This document shows positions 28,103 to 42,200 of a stretch of DNA of 64,000 nt, piece by piece. This DNA comes from Strix aluco (taxonomy: Eukaryota > Chordata > Aves > Strigiformes > Strigidae): positions 76,683,937 through 76,747,936 of the forward strand of contig NC_133932.1 of the NCBI RefSeq assembly GCF_031877795.1, read 5' to 3'. Within the stretch, counting starts at the first letter, position 1, and every line of letters starts with the position of its first letter. The notes beneath the pieces were generated by a model that was given only the letters and a program-made list of their open reading frames with translations, was not told where the DNA came from and made no database searches. Position numbers and translations under genes: made by a program.

Positions 28103-28920
28103 AATAACTGTATTTTAAAATGCTGTTGACTTACCAAGAAGCAAAATGTTGTAGTAATCATAGTAACTAGAGAGAATTTTAAAAATAATGGTTATTTGGT
28201 TGCTGAATTAATTACATCTGAGTTATGCTGTTTGGAGAGTTCACACCACTCCATAATTTTTATTTACTTATGCATGGAAAATACAGACTGCTAGTGATAA
28301 TTCAGAAGAAATAAAGTCAGTTATTTAGGAATCGCTTGCAAAGTCAGGTTCTCACCGACTTCAAGGGCTACAAATATGATCCTTACTATGAGTTAGGTGT
28401 CTGCAGTGACATCAGGTGATTTTTCTGGTAGCTATTGGAGCACCAGATCTACATGGTGTTCACAAACATGGCAAGTGTTTTAGGTACAAACATAGAGCTA
28501 TCCCCTGGGCTGTGCTTTACTGTACAATAAAAAAACCTTGTGTGTTCAATAGCATGTTCAAAACGCAGCCTTAAACTGATGGAAGACAGCACCAATATTC
28601 TGCAATAATGCTTGTGGTATTTATATATTGGGTATTTCACATGTAAAAAAATGTAAAAAATGTAAAATGTAAATGTAAAAAATGTAAAAAAATAAATTTC
28701 TAAAATCCTCCATGGCAAGGTATTTAGTTAGAGATCACGTTTTCTTCCATTATTGGTGTATAAAACTCATATGAATTAGGATACCCTAAATAAGCGTGGT
28801 CCAGCTTTGTGTTCTGAATCTCTTGCTGTCGCTCTGCCTGATAGATATTGTCAAACGCTGGGATCCAAATATTGCAGCCCTCTGATAAGTGAACCTGGCA
28901 GGCCAGCTCGGATGTACCTG
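28103..28920. other. AT-rich intergenic sequence
   Basis: No exon seen. Contains a (TGTAAAA)n-like tract at about 28640-28700. The part next to the LTR (about 28730-28920) may be internal sequence of the same fossil element, but I cannot assign it. Confidence 0.4.
28640..28700. repeat. (TGTAAAA)n-like tandem repeat
   Basis: About six irregular units of TGTAAA(A)n in tandem. Confidence 0.75.
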
Positions 28921-28921
28921 C

Positions 28922-29365
28922 CACCTTGTTACCCAAAAAGTGTATTCATGCCCAGTGTGCAATAAACCCATCTTAACATGCTCAGGAGAGATACTGTATT
29001 TATTCAGGCCTGGGTGCTCAGTGGACTTTTCCACAAATCAAGCACCCAAACAGCAGGTTTTCATGCTCCTTTTATACACAAAAATCAGAAGTTATTACTT
29101 TTCCATAACACACCTATTGATTACTGATTGGTTAGTAATTAACATACAATTATAATACAGCTTACCTAACACTTCTAATACTACGCACGCTCAGGGGAAG
29201 GTTCTTAACCTGGGCAGGGGTATTTTTGACCTGTGGGTGTGTTTTTTAGTATTATAATGCTGGTAGTTCACTTTCAGGACACTCAAAAGTTGGTTGCATT
29301 GCCAGGTTAACTGATCGATTAATCACTTTGTCAGGTTGTCAAATAACTCATTCTCAACACAATTC
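28922..29365 (-). mobile_element. Probable LTR of an endogenous retrovirus (fossil), minus orientation
   Basis: Read on the minus strand, this block has the order of signals expected of an LTR: a possible start TGTTGAGAAT near 29365, a CCAAT box (AACCAATCAG, about 29124-29133), a TATA box (GTATAAAAGG, about 29069-29079), AATAAA at 29004-28999, a GT-rich stretch, and a possible end at TGGGTAACA near 28922. This gives about 440 bp. The family is not certain. No second LTR was found, so it is either solitary or one end of a broken element. Treated as a fossil. Age cannot be estimated from one LTR. The limits are approximate. Confidence 0.5.
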
Positions 29366-32300
29366 TATACATTGTCTTTATGGTCCAAGCTGTTCTAGTT
29401 ATTTTCTAGGGTACAGAGAAAAAAGCCTATTCTTTATAAATTTCAGTGTCTCACCTGACCGATCTTATGATTATCCCCAGGTGTGTAGTAACTGTAGCTA
29501 CTAGCATAATCATTAGCCATGGCTATTAGTAAATCTGGAGTATACTGTATCAGCCTGAGTGACCACCCCTGCCCTCAGGACTGCCAGCCTCACAGGCAGA
29601 TTCCTGGCCCAGGCATTATTATATTAAGGGCAGAAATGAGGTTCAGCGGTAATCAAGGTGAAAAAGACAGGGAGCTTTGTCTAAATTTCCACCTTGCCTA
29701 AAAAATGTCAAGCTGAAGCAAGATGTGGAAACATAAAGCTGAGTGAAAGGCACCAGCACAGCCCACCCACGTGAGTTGTATGTCTTTCACTGGGAGCTGA
29801 ACTGCAGGCGGTGTTGACATAGCGGCTCCTTGAGCCATGGCTCACATTCAAGGAGTCTAGCAGACTAGGGGAAAGAGTAATGCGAGATTAATTTGTCTTG
29901 GGTGGAGATTGCAGTATTCCAATTTATACTTAACACCAATTAACTCTTTATAAATGAGATACTTAGCAAAAAGGGACTGAGATTTGCTATCCTGAAGCTG
30001 TTACAACCTCAACCTCAACCTGAGCCTCAATGCAGAACATGGGAATGCAAGAAAGAAGAGAGTTAAGAAAACTTCATAGTAATTTTCTAGTTTTTTCTTC
30101 TTCATTGCTTTCTTTCCTGGTATAGTTTATCTTTTTAGTGGTGTTTTGCTTCTTTCTTGAGCTGATTTTTGCATTTGCTCATAATTTTTTTTTAGTCCCC
30201 GCCCCCCCCTCCCCCCTTCAGTTCACCTGCTGTATTTCTCCTGCTTTATTCACATAATGCAGTCGTTGAGGAACATGTATCCCATTACATCTGTCCATGT
30301 GTAGCCCCTTCCCACTGGACAACTCTTGCATACAGCAAGCTGCTATCAGTTTCCTTCCTATTTTCTCTGTTCATTTTCTTAGCCCCAATCTCTTTTCAAT
30401 ACTTAAAACTCTTCTCTGCGTAAGGACAGTGTTTGAGGTAGGCTAGCTAGTACCTATTGGAGTCCAGAGCAATGCAAATGAATGTGTGGATGTGTGGAAG
30501 AAAGAGAGACTCTGTTGTCTTTTAATCCTCTGGTCCATGGGAATAGGGTCAGACCAGTCTATTTTTGCCGCACTTTTCCTGCAATAGCTTTCCTCCTGGA
30601 AGGTAAGGGTCCTTTATAGTGGCCCAAGTTTTGCTAATATATCAAAGGCTAGGAACTTTAGATATTTATATATTAGATTGCAACTCATGGGTGTATTTTT
30701 CGTGATGGATAAATTCTGGGTTTATTTCTGCATATGTAATGAAATCTGTTGATTTAAATGTGAAGGAATTGATTTTTAATTTTACAACATAAGGCAACTC
30801 TCATATCTAGCTACTCAAAATCAGGTTTCTATGGTTTTAGGGGGACATTTAAGTAGATTCTGGTTGATTTTTCAAGTGTGCTGAGTAATTATTCTGAAAT
30901 TCAGAAGTATTCACTGCCAGGAGTTATTAAAAATCATAATGCTTTTCTTTACATGCTTAAATATGAATTAAGATTCTAAGTTTAAGCTCCCACCTTTGGA
31001 AATACTGATTATAAATATTTTATGAGCTTCTGAATTAATGTTTTTAATTAAACATCTAAGAAAACATGGTTTCTTAGATGCATGGCATCATTTTATAACT
31101 TTAACCTTACATCACTCCTGGAAATAGAAGTTTATTCTGAAAACAGTGTATGGTGCATAATAATCTAAATTTACCATCAAATATGAAAATTATGAAAGGT
31201 ATGTGATTTGACATGTCTCAGTGAGAATATATGTTGTGTGTTAGAATAATATATACACTGCTATAAGCACCTCTGACAGATTTGATATGCTGAAGACAGC
31301 TGGGTTTGAAGAAACAGTGGCTCTTTATCAAGGAATGACATTATCCCCAATCTAATCTTGGGACCTCTTAGCTTTCAGTAGCGCATCAGACAATCCCGAC
31401 CACCAGCAAGGTCAGTCTTAACTGTAACTTCCTGTGGGATCTTAGGCTTAGTCAGAAGGTGAATTACTCAAACCAAACTGAAACCATTTCTATCAGTGGT
31501 AATTCTGTAAATCAGTCTGATAAAATGTATTTATTAGGCAATTTGTTCATTTCACATTGAAAACAATATTATTGTTTTATTATTCTGTCTTCTCCTGTGA
31601 TTTCAGCTTTCTCGCTGTGTCCATCCATCATTAATTACCCTATTCAGACAGTAATATATCAGTAACACACCTACTGTAATGTTATTTGTTAGATACTGAT
31701 TTTTATGAAGCTGTGACATGTATAAAGAACTGGTGTCATCTGTAGCATATTGGTCACAAACTCTGGGAGCACATAATGACAGGTAATGAACATGCAATGC
31801 CTAAAAACTGTCCCTTTCGAACTGCACAAGACTCTTTGGGAACATTTTTGGCTTTGTAACTGTACTAAATGGAAGGTCCTTACTTCAATTAAGGAAGGTG
31901 TCATCATAACGTGTGCTTCTGGATGGCAACTTTTGGATGCTATACATTTCTCAGGGTCTTTATTAGGGATTTTGTATTCCCTTATTGTTCTTGATAAATG
32001 CAACCACTTTGTTTTCCAGTGGCAGCTGTTACAATTCATTCGTGTGCTGGGTCTGCACAGGGGACTGCTGGCGGGAGGTTGCTCTGGTGTCTTCCCTTGG
32101 CTGATGGTGAACTGACCTGGCCAAGAGCCAGTGGAACAAACCTTTCTGCTCCCACTGCTGCAAGGAAAGAATTAATAGTTTTGGCATGTTTGTACAATTT
32201 TTGAATGCTGAACTCAATTCCACAAATGTTTTCACTCTGAAGTTTCACTCTGTTTCTATCCGTTGCTTCTTCAAAAGATTAACATGGTTAGGGATGGTAA

Positions 32301-35300
32301 AGAACATTATTGCTGTTGCCAGGATTACCTTTATTGTGAACATTGTGTTAAGATCTGAGACTCTGACATTTAATTCCCAGTCCAAAAAACTGATACCCTC
32401 TGCAGTCATATCATCAGTAATCCAAGTGAGTTGTTATCTGGAGATTATTGCTATTTATGATTATAAACACCGTTACAGCCCCTAAATATGGGAACTCGTT
32501 ACATGTTGCATTTTGTTGCAAGCTCCTAGGCCATTTTCACTTCCATTAATAAGATTATTCATTCTAAGATGCAGAAAATGACATTGCAACTCTCTTTACC
32601 TTTAGCTCACACAGATTCAACAAATTAGAAAATGAAGCCCTTTGTTAATCCATAAATTGTCAGAGCACAGGCAACTGCAGAGTAACCCTGAGGCTCTGCA
32701 GATATTGGTTGTACCTTCCTCAGTTATCATTTCTCTACATCATCTCTTATTTACGCAGATGTTTGCCTTCTAGCCCCATTCTCCAAAGCACTCCAGCAGT
32801 CCCTCTCAGCCTCACATTACCTGCATATTTAAGAAGTATCTACTCTGTAATCCAAGATATTTCTAAACCTAGTGAGTTCCAGAAGGGAATGCATGGAACT
32901 CTCTTTGATTTTTTTCTTCTGATAGAATATCACTTGCATCACTGAGAAGTGTTTTCTGGCTTTTCACATGTGCTACTGGAAGTTTTTATGATTCTCTAGT
33001 CTGATAGAAAGAAGCAATGGCAAAGTTTACTAAAGTCAACATTTACTGCTGTTCACAAAATCTGCTACACTGGGGCAGGAGGAAGAATAATTTGGTTTGA
33101 CACAATTTAGCAAATCCATTCTGGATACTGTTTATCTTCAAGTAGATTTCAGCGTACACAAAGAGTGTGTATTTGCTTTCATAGTGCCCAGGAACTGAAG
33201 TTAAACTGGAAGGTCTAATTATTGGCTTCTCCTTATTTTCCTCTTTTACTGTATACATTGCCTTGATTTTACATAAGTAACAGGATCTAGTTTGCTACCA
33301 GCTATATACTTTTGAATATAAACATCCATACTCATACATACACACATGCACACTAAAAGTGTTAGCGAGCAAGGAAACAAGTCTGTAAATGTCTGAAAAC
33401 TGACAGATGTGGCTATGGATGGCCCCAGGCAGAATTTTAAAAAGTACTGGTACTGCCCAGAGCTGTCTTGTAGCTCACAGTGTGCCCAAAGGACAGTCCA
33501 GACATCACCTGAATGTGCTTGATGAGTCTCAGGTGGTGGAATGCTTACATGGCTATTGCGAGCTATTTCAAATCCTCCTGGTGTCATGCAGAGCTACACT
33601 CTGTGCTCAGCAAACTAGTGAACTCACCTCAGTGCACGTGCTCGGTGCATCAGTGCTTTCAGGAGTCTTGCTGCACTTGTAATCCAAGTAGATTCCAAGT
33701 AGAATGCCAAGGGCATTCTTGAAGTCTTGCATTTACTGCCATATTTAAAACCAATCTGAGCATATCTAGAGAGATGACATTTGTCTTGGAGTCAAAGTAT
33801 CTTTGGTGCAAATTTCTTTATTTACAAGACCTGCTCTTCTGATCACAGGAGAAGTCAACTGTAGAGAGATGATGTCCAGCCTTACAGCCCTCCTGCGTTC
33901 CCAGATGCATCACTAGCTGAAAAAGCCTTTCCCTTACCCTTTTCTTGAGTCCATACTCTCAATTGAGCAGAAGCTCCTCAGTTTCTGTATACTGTATTTT
34001 TTTCTTCTTGTTTGTCCTACAGTCACTCTCCTTTCTTTCCCACAATCTCCCTCCCAAAGAAAGGCCAGCCAGAGACGATGTTGTTCAGGAGCTTCCAATC
34101 CCAATCAGGTGTACTGTCACCTCAGTTCTTACAAGTGTGTTTCCCATCTTCTACAGCTACCTGCAAAGCAATGGTTAAGTATGGTGTCAGTGATATCTAC
34201 CTGACCTGGTTTTGCTCTTCAGTTTTGGTTGTAAAATTTACAAGAGTTGCATAGAAACTTGAACATTCTATGGTGACCAAACTAAGAACGCTCTTTGAGT
34301 AAGGCTGAAAGACCTGTTCTGACTGTGCTGTTTTTCTCTTGTGCTGGGGTCAGTCACCTGGAACTCAGCTGAAATTAATGGATCAAAGCTGTTATAAAAC
34401 TATATAGGAATGGCTCTTGCAGCCATTGCAAAGGCTTTGGTAGGCTGGAAGAAAAGATTTGGGAATGGTGCAGGTAGTAATACTCACATTGTACATGTGA
34501 CTCATTTAAAATCCAGATTTTAAATAAAGCTCCTCTTTATAATAGCTCCTTTGATACACCATTAAATGTGACCTGACCTATTTCCTCTCTGACTTTCTTG
34601 CTATGTGCAGTTAACCATGTCAGGTATCCTGACCTCCACTTGAAATTATGGGTTACACGTCACAAAATCTGCCTTCCTTTTACAAGGACTTGTTTATTGC
34701 CAGGTGGAAAATCTTCCACGAGATGCTGCAAGGGAAACAAATTACTGGAGTCCACATGACAGCTTTTAGCCCCAGACATGTTTGGCACTTCTCTTCCTCA
34801 GCACTTGTAAATCAATAGATTATATGACACGAGTAAGTTTAGAAGAAAGATGAAGCAGAGGACTCCATCCATGGTGAGTACTTCAAAGATCCTGTAGCAT
34901 CACACGACTTTTATTTATGTGGGACTGGTCATCCCAGTTTTAACCTTTGAACTTTTAGACATGCAGGCTTGCCTTGATCACCTGGTTACTTCAACAAGCA
35001 AAGCCCAACCATTTACTTTGGAGATTGGATATAAGATCACAGGTCTCTCACATGTCTGTTCTGCAATTAATCCCATTAGCTGAAAAACAACCACAAAAAT
35101 AAAAGCTCGTTGCACTTTAGCCTTCTGGGAAAACGCTAAGGATAGTAACATTACACTCAGAAGTTGGAGGACTCGTTTCCATAGGGAATTTGTAGGTCTC
35201 TGCCAATGGCAGCAAATCAGACTGAGGATGTCAGAGCAATGACATCAGGCACACCGTCCCTGGAGTCAAGAGACAAGTTGGTGATAAAGTCAGAAGGAGG

Positions 35301-36087
35301 CAGGCTTGGCAAACTGCATCACCCCCATGCCAGCTTGCACCAGTGCACACAGCAAGGTTTTGGCCTTGCGCTTTATAGCATGATGGGCAGGGGCAGAGCT
35401 AATGAAAAGGATGGTGAAAAGGGGATCTAGGGAAAGATCGTCTGCAGGATGGAATTTATGGCACTATTTGTTTTGTGGTTTAATTGCTGCTTTAAGTCCT
35501 TCCAATTTTGTACACTACCAAGGGAATATTTGCTCCCTGTGGTTTTTCTTTTGATTTTGGTTTTGTGAATTGTTGGTTTGGTTTGTTGATTTTTTTTTTT
35601 TTTCCAAATGGAATAACTGCAACGTTTCTGGGCAGTAAGTTTAGAATTTTGACCCTTATGAAAATGAATCACTTCCAGATTAAGGGAGATCTATCAGCCC
35701 TCAGTTGGGATTAAGATCAGATGTAGCCCAGTGTTGTACTGTGGCCAAATCAGTCTTAGGACCCAGTGGTGGCAAACCATGTTTATAAACTTGTCATTCT
35801 CTTGGATGCTCTGTTTGCTCTGAGCTCTTGGCCTTGTCCAAATGCTGGGCTGAGATTATAGACTCTCATGTGGTCTGTACCCTATCTAAACCAGAAGTCA
35901 GGTATGAATTTGTATCAGCAAAGAAGGAGGTCAGATGAGTTGATTGGTGAGATCAGTCAGTTGATTTGTCAGAGAAGAGTTGGAAGAAACTAATGGTTGG
36001 GCATCAACTTTCCGTCAATGCATCAATCTATGAAAATTCTTAAAATCTTTCTTTCAGTATATATTAGTGGGATCCCACAGCAGGATT
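29366..36087. other. Intergenic, no supported gene
   Basis: Mostly AT-rich unique sequence. Open frames here are short, occur on both strands, and resemble no protein I know. A C-rich tract lies at about 30198-30220. I cannot exclude a non-coding transcript. Confidence 0.5.
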
Positions 36088-36088
36088 G

Positions 36089-37076
36089 TCATGGTTTGAG
36101 CTCAGAGGGAAACTGAGCACCATGCAGCTGCTCACTCCCCTCTTCCCCCCAGCGTTGAGGAGAAAATAAAGCAAAAGGCTCGGGAATCAAGATAAGGACA
36201 GAGAGGGATGATTCACCCATTATGGTTATGGGCAAAAGACAGACTTATTAGGGGAAGAAAGAAAGAACATAAATTTAATACAGACACTAACAACAACAAC
36301 ACTTAACAGAGTAGGACCGTGAGAAGCATTACCACATCTTGAAGACCCCTCCCTTCTTCCCAGGCTTAACTTTGCTCCTGATATCTCTACCTACTCCCCC
36401 CCCGGTGCCATAGGGGGCAGGGAAGGGGGGGTGCGGTCAGTCCTGCCACTTCTTCAACCTTGGGGGGACATGGAACTTTTGACATTCTCCCCTGTTCCAG
36501 CATGATTCCCGTCTCATGGGAGACAGTCCTTCACAAACTTTCTCCAACACGAGTTCCTCCCTTGGGCCACAGTGTTTCCTTAGATGCTCCAGCATGGGTC
36601 ACCCCCACATGTTGCAGTCCTCCCAGTGCTGAACTGCAACAGTGGGGGTTCTTCTTCCCACAGGGTCCCAGCCTTCTTCGGGCGCAGTCTCCTGCTCCAG
36701 CATGGGGTCCTCCACGGGCTGGAGGTGGGCATCTGCTCCACCATAGACCTCCATGGGTGGCAGGGAGGGCAGCCCTGCTATCTCATCATGGGATACAGGG
36801 GGGTCTGCACTGGCACACCTTCCCCCCTTCTCCTCCTTTCTTCCACTGACCTCGGTGTTCACACAGTTGTTCTCCTCACAACCTCTCCTCATAATGCCAA
36901 CTCCTCCTCTCAGGTTCTCTTTAAATATGTTGTCGCAGAGGTGCAGCTAATTGGCCCAGTCTTGGTGCAAAGGCGGGTCCGACTCGGAGCTGGGACACCT
37001 TTGAGAAGCTTCTCACAGGGGCCACTGCTGTAGCCCCCTCCCCTGCTACCCAAAACCCCTGCCACTCAAACCCGAG
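36089..37076 (-). mobile_element. Avian ERV-type long LTR (fossil), minus orientation
   Basis: The block begins on the plus strand with 'tgtcatggtttgagctcaga' and ends near 'ctgccactcaaaccc'. This is the text of a long, abundant avian LTR. Read on the minus strand it starts GGTTTGAGTGGCAGGGG and ends AAACCATGACA. It has a TATA-like TATTTAAAG near 36925 and a T-rich 3' region. The middle (36480-36770) contains diverged copies of a module of about 50 bp around 'ctccagcatggggtcctcca'. I recall the family as ERVL-like in Neoaves, but the assignment is uncertain. No internal retroviral region was recognised beside it, so it is probably a solo LTR. Fossil; age not determinable here. Confidence 0.75.
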
Positions 37077-38332
37077 GAGATGCAGCAGAAATGTATCTCA
37101 GTAGATGCTTTGACATCACTGCAGTTAAATACCTTTTAAGTGTTAGAACATTTTCCCAGGACCATAGAAATGAGAGTTGCCAGTGCAACGTTGTATGACA
37201 TTCACTGTGGTAGCTGTCAGGAACTTTTAAGACTACATTGTGGCAGCAGTCCTTGTGTTTGCAGTGACACAGCCCCAAATAAGGGAAGGAAGAGGCTGGG
37301 CCAGTACAAACACATCAGGTAATCTGTTTAGTCCCTTCAGCCCTCTCACTCCCTGTAAGCTTATACCTCTATTAAAGAATATAATTAACATCAGATATTT
37401 GTCCTATCCCCCTCTGCCTAGGGAAAATGTGCAACCAACTGACTATCTTCTTTTGAAATTGATTGCTTGTTTTCTCTTTGCACACACAGTGCAGGTTAGT
37501 GTGTCTTTATTTTAATGTTCATATGACAAAGTATTTATGTGCAAAGTCCCAGTTGCAGGGCTTGCCTGTATAATACTGAATACTGTCTCATAATGTTAAA
37601 TACTGAACTACATTTACAGTTTCATACTGTGTTTACTCAACTCCCAAGAACATTTCTCCTTCCTTTTGGCAGGGCAGGCAAATTTTCTGCAGACTGGCAC
37701 AGTTTGTGGGCACCCCAAATGGCCTGGACTGAGCAGATTTTGCTGACTTGTGATCAGGCAGGGCTCTCTGGTAACTACAGGTGAATCCATCAAGAAGAAG
37801 CTGGAGGATGTCACATGCCATGCTGGGGCCTTCTCTTTCCTGGACTGACTTCTCTTTGTCCTTCTCTCTGTCCTCTTTCTGATTTGGTTCGGTGGAGGAT
37901 TGTAGACAAGAGTTTGTTTTCTGCAACTCTACCGTTCTTTGACTCTTGCAGACCCACCTCCACATTTTGGGGTAGCAAAGTGGTCAGAAATGCCACATTG
38001 TCATCACTCAGATATGTCTCAATGTTGTTTGTTACCAAAGTGGTGAAACTAGATAGCTGGTAGTCGATTGATTAACATCCAAGTGTCTCTTCTGCCAGCC
38101 TGCTCTACTGGATACAGGCATAACTGTGTGAAACCGAGTGGTGATTTGCAGACCTTGCTGAGAGGTCTCATCACCAGCCCGCTGGTCAAACACCCAGAGA
38201 CTCTAGGGAACCTGAAGACAGAGACTTCACAGTTTCATGAAGATGTTACTCCTTTAAGTTCCTGTGCTTATGGTTCTTGTTCCATCCACCTTTCACAAGT
38301 TTCCTAGTTTATTTTTTGAGGCTGATAATATC

Positions 38333-38361
38333 TCCTTCCTTCCTTCCTTCCTTCCTTCCTA
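38333..38361. repeat. (TTCC)n microsatellite
   Basis: Six to seven perfect TTCC units. Confidence 0.9.
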
Positions 38362-39249
38362 GCCTTAAATTCTCCAGTGGCAGTTGCTTTTTTTTTTTTT
38401 GTTATCATCAACTTGAGGAAGGTGTAGTTGTGTGTTACTTGTGCTAACAGTTTCTCATACTAAATGCAGGCAGCTTGGCCTACACTGTACCTGCACATAC
38501 CATGGGATATTGGTTTAGCAGCGGGAGCACTGAAGCCACCAAAGTAGTCACTGTGCTGGTAAAGCTAATACGTGCTGCAAGTTAGGTGTTCATCCATATG
38601 GATGGCCTGTTGCTGGCTCTGCACGCCATGGTCCTCCTGGAGGCTACTGCATTCCTGTCTTATCCAGAACTGCAGGAGCATCACAAGCATAGGCTTCCTC
38701 CTTCTGCATCTTAGAGATGGTGAGAAACTGCTGAGAAAAGCAAAGGAAGAAAATGACAGAAATGTTGGTGAAAAAGGTCTTCTATTTCCCAGTTTACTTT
38801 TCCCAGTCCCAAAGCAGTTGTGAAAATAAGACCACATCTTTGGAAGATACTTATATGTTTATTACACCATTTATATGACAGCAGGTCTTTTAACTAACCT
38901 GCAGGCAATTGGTAAAAGGGTTTTCCAAGCCACAAGGACTGGTTAGAGCATCTTGAACCTCAGGGGACCACAGGGATCATCGTTAATGCTTTCATTTCTG
39001 TGCAGTGTGGGTACAGATGGAGACTTGCAATACGTACACATCAGTGGGCTATGTTCACAGTCTTGGAGCTTCCCATTCTTCATCTGCAGTGCTAGTGTCA
39101 TGCTTATTGCAGACAATAAAATATATCAGAAAAAAACCCCAGCTCTTCTCTCGTTTATACCAGAAACTTCATGGAGTGCATTTTCAAATATCAGCACATG
39201 GGAATACCTGCAAAAATACACAGATATGCTTAAGCACCTGTTAAACACC

Positions 39250-39276
39250 ACTTTTTTTTTTTTTTTTTTTTTTTTA
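39250..39276. repeat. Poly(T) tract, about 25-27 T
   Basis: Long T homopolymer followed by unique sequence. It could be the antisense tail of a retroposed copy, but no target duplication or parent sequence was recognised. Confidence 0.85.
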
Positions 39277-42200
39277 CTTATAACAGAGTTGCTTTGGCCT
39301 GCAGAATGAAATAAACTTCTCTCTGGAAGGTCTAGCACAAACTCAGCATTTAAGCCTCATTAAAGCCCTATTTTGAGAGCTTAAATGGTATTAAATGTTG
39401 CAGGAACCTCATGCCATGTCTCTGCAAAGGGAGTGGGTTGAGTTTATTCACTGTGAAGTAATGCTTGTGTTAATAGTTACAGGTAGGGTGACTGAGAATC
39501 TGTGCCTGGAAAACCTGTGATCTTGCTGATTTCGGTGCCCTCTCTGGCATCCTGTGAAAAATCTCACATGACAGCTTTGAGGGCAGCTGGATCCCTTGCC
39601 AGTCAGCTGCTCCCTTCAGAAAATTCTTCTCCAGATATTCCCCAGATGGCAGAAATCACCATCAAAACACCCATCAGAAGGGAAAGAGCAGTGGTGCTGT
39701 GAAAACAGCCTGAGGTATGTCTGTAAGTGCCCTCATTTCAGATAAGCCCGTCAAAAACACTTCTAGGTTGATAGCAGCAAACCAGTAAAACATTGTGGCA
39801 TGAAGCTCAGATTACGCTGTTTTGTTCATTTGTGGGGTAGGGTAGACTGAACCCCACAGTGCTGTGGGAAGCTACCCACCAGTGCTTAGGGTAGTGAGCT
39901 TGAAGGTGCATCCACGGGGCAGAAGCACGTACTGAGTGTGTCCCTGACATCCTGGTCCTTTGGGATTAATTGGTTAGCAATATATAAATAAATAAGTCTT
40001 TGTGCGAGGGACACCATGTTTATGGAAGGCATCTGGTGTGCAGCTTAGGCAAAATGTGCATGGCTAATGCCATGGAGGTGAGGCAGCACCTTCCCATCTG
40101 TGCTGTGGGGCTTACGGGTAACCTTGCAAAATGCCTGCATCTGGGCAGGGCTGTGTGTGTTGGTGGCAGCATCCCCCCTGCTTTCAGCATTCAGACACTG
40201 AAAGATCAATGTCCCCCAGGGAACATGATATTTTAGATATTCTCCTCAGGCCATGCTTGATATACACAGCATTAGTAGGCAGCCCATGAGGCAGCTCTGT
40301 GAGCAAGAGGTAGGCAAGTCAGAGAGTTCGCTCTGCTGATGTGAGACTGTCTGAGGCTCTTTTTGAGACAGGAGTGGCCTGAGTGTAGCACAACGTTCTT
40401 CTCAGGGCCCTCTTCCCTAACCGCTTGCAATGTCTAGCTCTGGAGGAGCCTCCCACCCTACTGTCACCATGTCCCACACAGTAATTTCAGGCTGCCTGGT
40501 CTAAACAGAATAGTAGGCTTCAAAATGATGCCAGGATATGATCAATAAATTGCAGGGTGCCTGCAGGCAGGGCAAGGAAAGCAGTGCTGGGAATGGTTGT
40601 GGAGGAGATTGCCAAAAGCATGAGGTGACCTCCATCATGGCTATGCCCAGGTGACCCTGCTGGCAGCAGAGAGGTACCTGCAAAAGCCTGAGTGGGTCGT
40701 ATCCCACAGTTTCTGTTGCCTGGATGGACTTTCCTTTTCTGGGCAAGTGAGCACCACTGTCTTGTCCTCACCAGCCCAGAATGCCATTACCGGTCACTCA
40801 GGAGGTGACAAACCTCTTGGCGGCAGGAGGCAGCCCCGGTGTGCCTAGAGGTCTCCAGGACGGGCTGTGGGGGAAGAGGTGATGGCTGGAGAGGAAGGAT
40901 GGACTGCCTGCACCCTCCTGGGGACTGGGCAGCGAATTCACAGAGGGGCCGTGAGCAGGGCTAGACTCCTGATGCTGAAGCAAGTCTTCAAAGGTTCATC
41001 CTTTCATTTTCTTCTGACTGCCAGAAGTCACAAGCATGTGGTTCAGCACCTGCTATGAGACAAGGTGTCCACATCCCATTGGAAGGTGGACGTGTGAGGT
41101 TATACTCCCTTTAACTTTGCTCCTTCCCCCATTAATGTCTGCCCAGCCCTCCTCTCGCTCTCTCCTGTATTCTTTCAGTGAGTTGTTTTACAATGCTCCA
41201 GTAGAAAGTCTTGCTGCATTCAGGAAGCTGAATGGGCCAAAAGCTAGAGAAAATTATTCCGTTTTGCACCTATGGGGTTAGTTTCCTGGCCACCCCATTC
41301 TCTGCATCAGCTCCTTGTGAGGTGACAGGAGCAGGAGGGAGCGATGGGAGCAGCATGGCCCTGCAGGTGGCACTTTGCCATCTCCTTGCTGTAGCTGCAA
41401 AAGGACAGCACAGCCTCCAGCACCCTTGGGGAGCATGTCTCAAGACAGCTTCTCGCAGTTCCTGCTGCGATGATGGAAGGAACCGCAGCTTGCTGAGGCA
41501 GGGACACCCCAAATATATGTGAGAGAGTGAAGGGAGCAGCTGTGGCTGCAGGTGCACATGGCAGATTTTCTTTCATTGCTGCTTATTATGAAAAGTTGGG
41601 AAGTGGACTGTCCCCAGGGTATTTTTGACCATGAAGGCCTTCTTGCTCACTGGTAACCTAATCCCCACAGAGGCAGGGGGATCCTAAATACTGATGTGCA
41701 GAGGGTAACATCTGGTGCCATTCTTTGCCTCAAGGCTTTTTAACTCACATTACAGCTTGCCATGGACTTTGAAAACTGCAAGCATAAAAAACCATGCCAA
41801 TGGACATGTAAAATAAACAGAGTAAAAATGGAGGAAGGTAAATTGTGTTTCTGAAACTTAAGGAGGTCTCAAATGTTGATCAAGATAGCTTTAGTCTTTG
41901 ATAGTGCTAGACAGTTTAATTTCCCCACTCTCATACATTAGCAAAATATTTCTGTATATAATGTCCCTTGTACTTTGAAAGAATAGCTACACATTAAAAG
42001 AAGCCCTCATTTTCAATTTAATGGAGACTCATCTCACAGTGGTTTTATTTATTTCCTAGTTGACAAAAATATCCTCTCTCCCAGGAACAAAAATCTCCCA
42101 GATTATAGAAAAGCAGCATCAGCTTTGCCCTTGGTTGCAGAGCTCATTTTTTCCTGTAATTGGATGTTAACACCTCTGACACTATGACAGATATCAGAGG

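Noticed and set aside
31786-32115. 110-codon plus-strand frame with hydrophobic stretches, opposed by a 116-codon minus-strand frame
   Set aside because: Both strands are open over the same bases, no family is recognised, and no splice or promoter context is seen.
36460-37033. Open frames of 90-150 codons on both strands at 36.5-37.0 kb
   Set aside because: They lie wholly inside the avian LTR fossil and reflect its module structure, not a host gene.
39250-39338. Poly(T) tract considered as the tail of a processed pseudogene
   Set aside because: No parent sequence or flanking target duplication could be recognised beside it.
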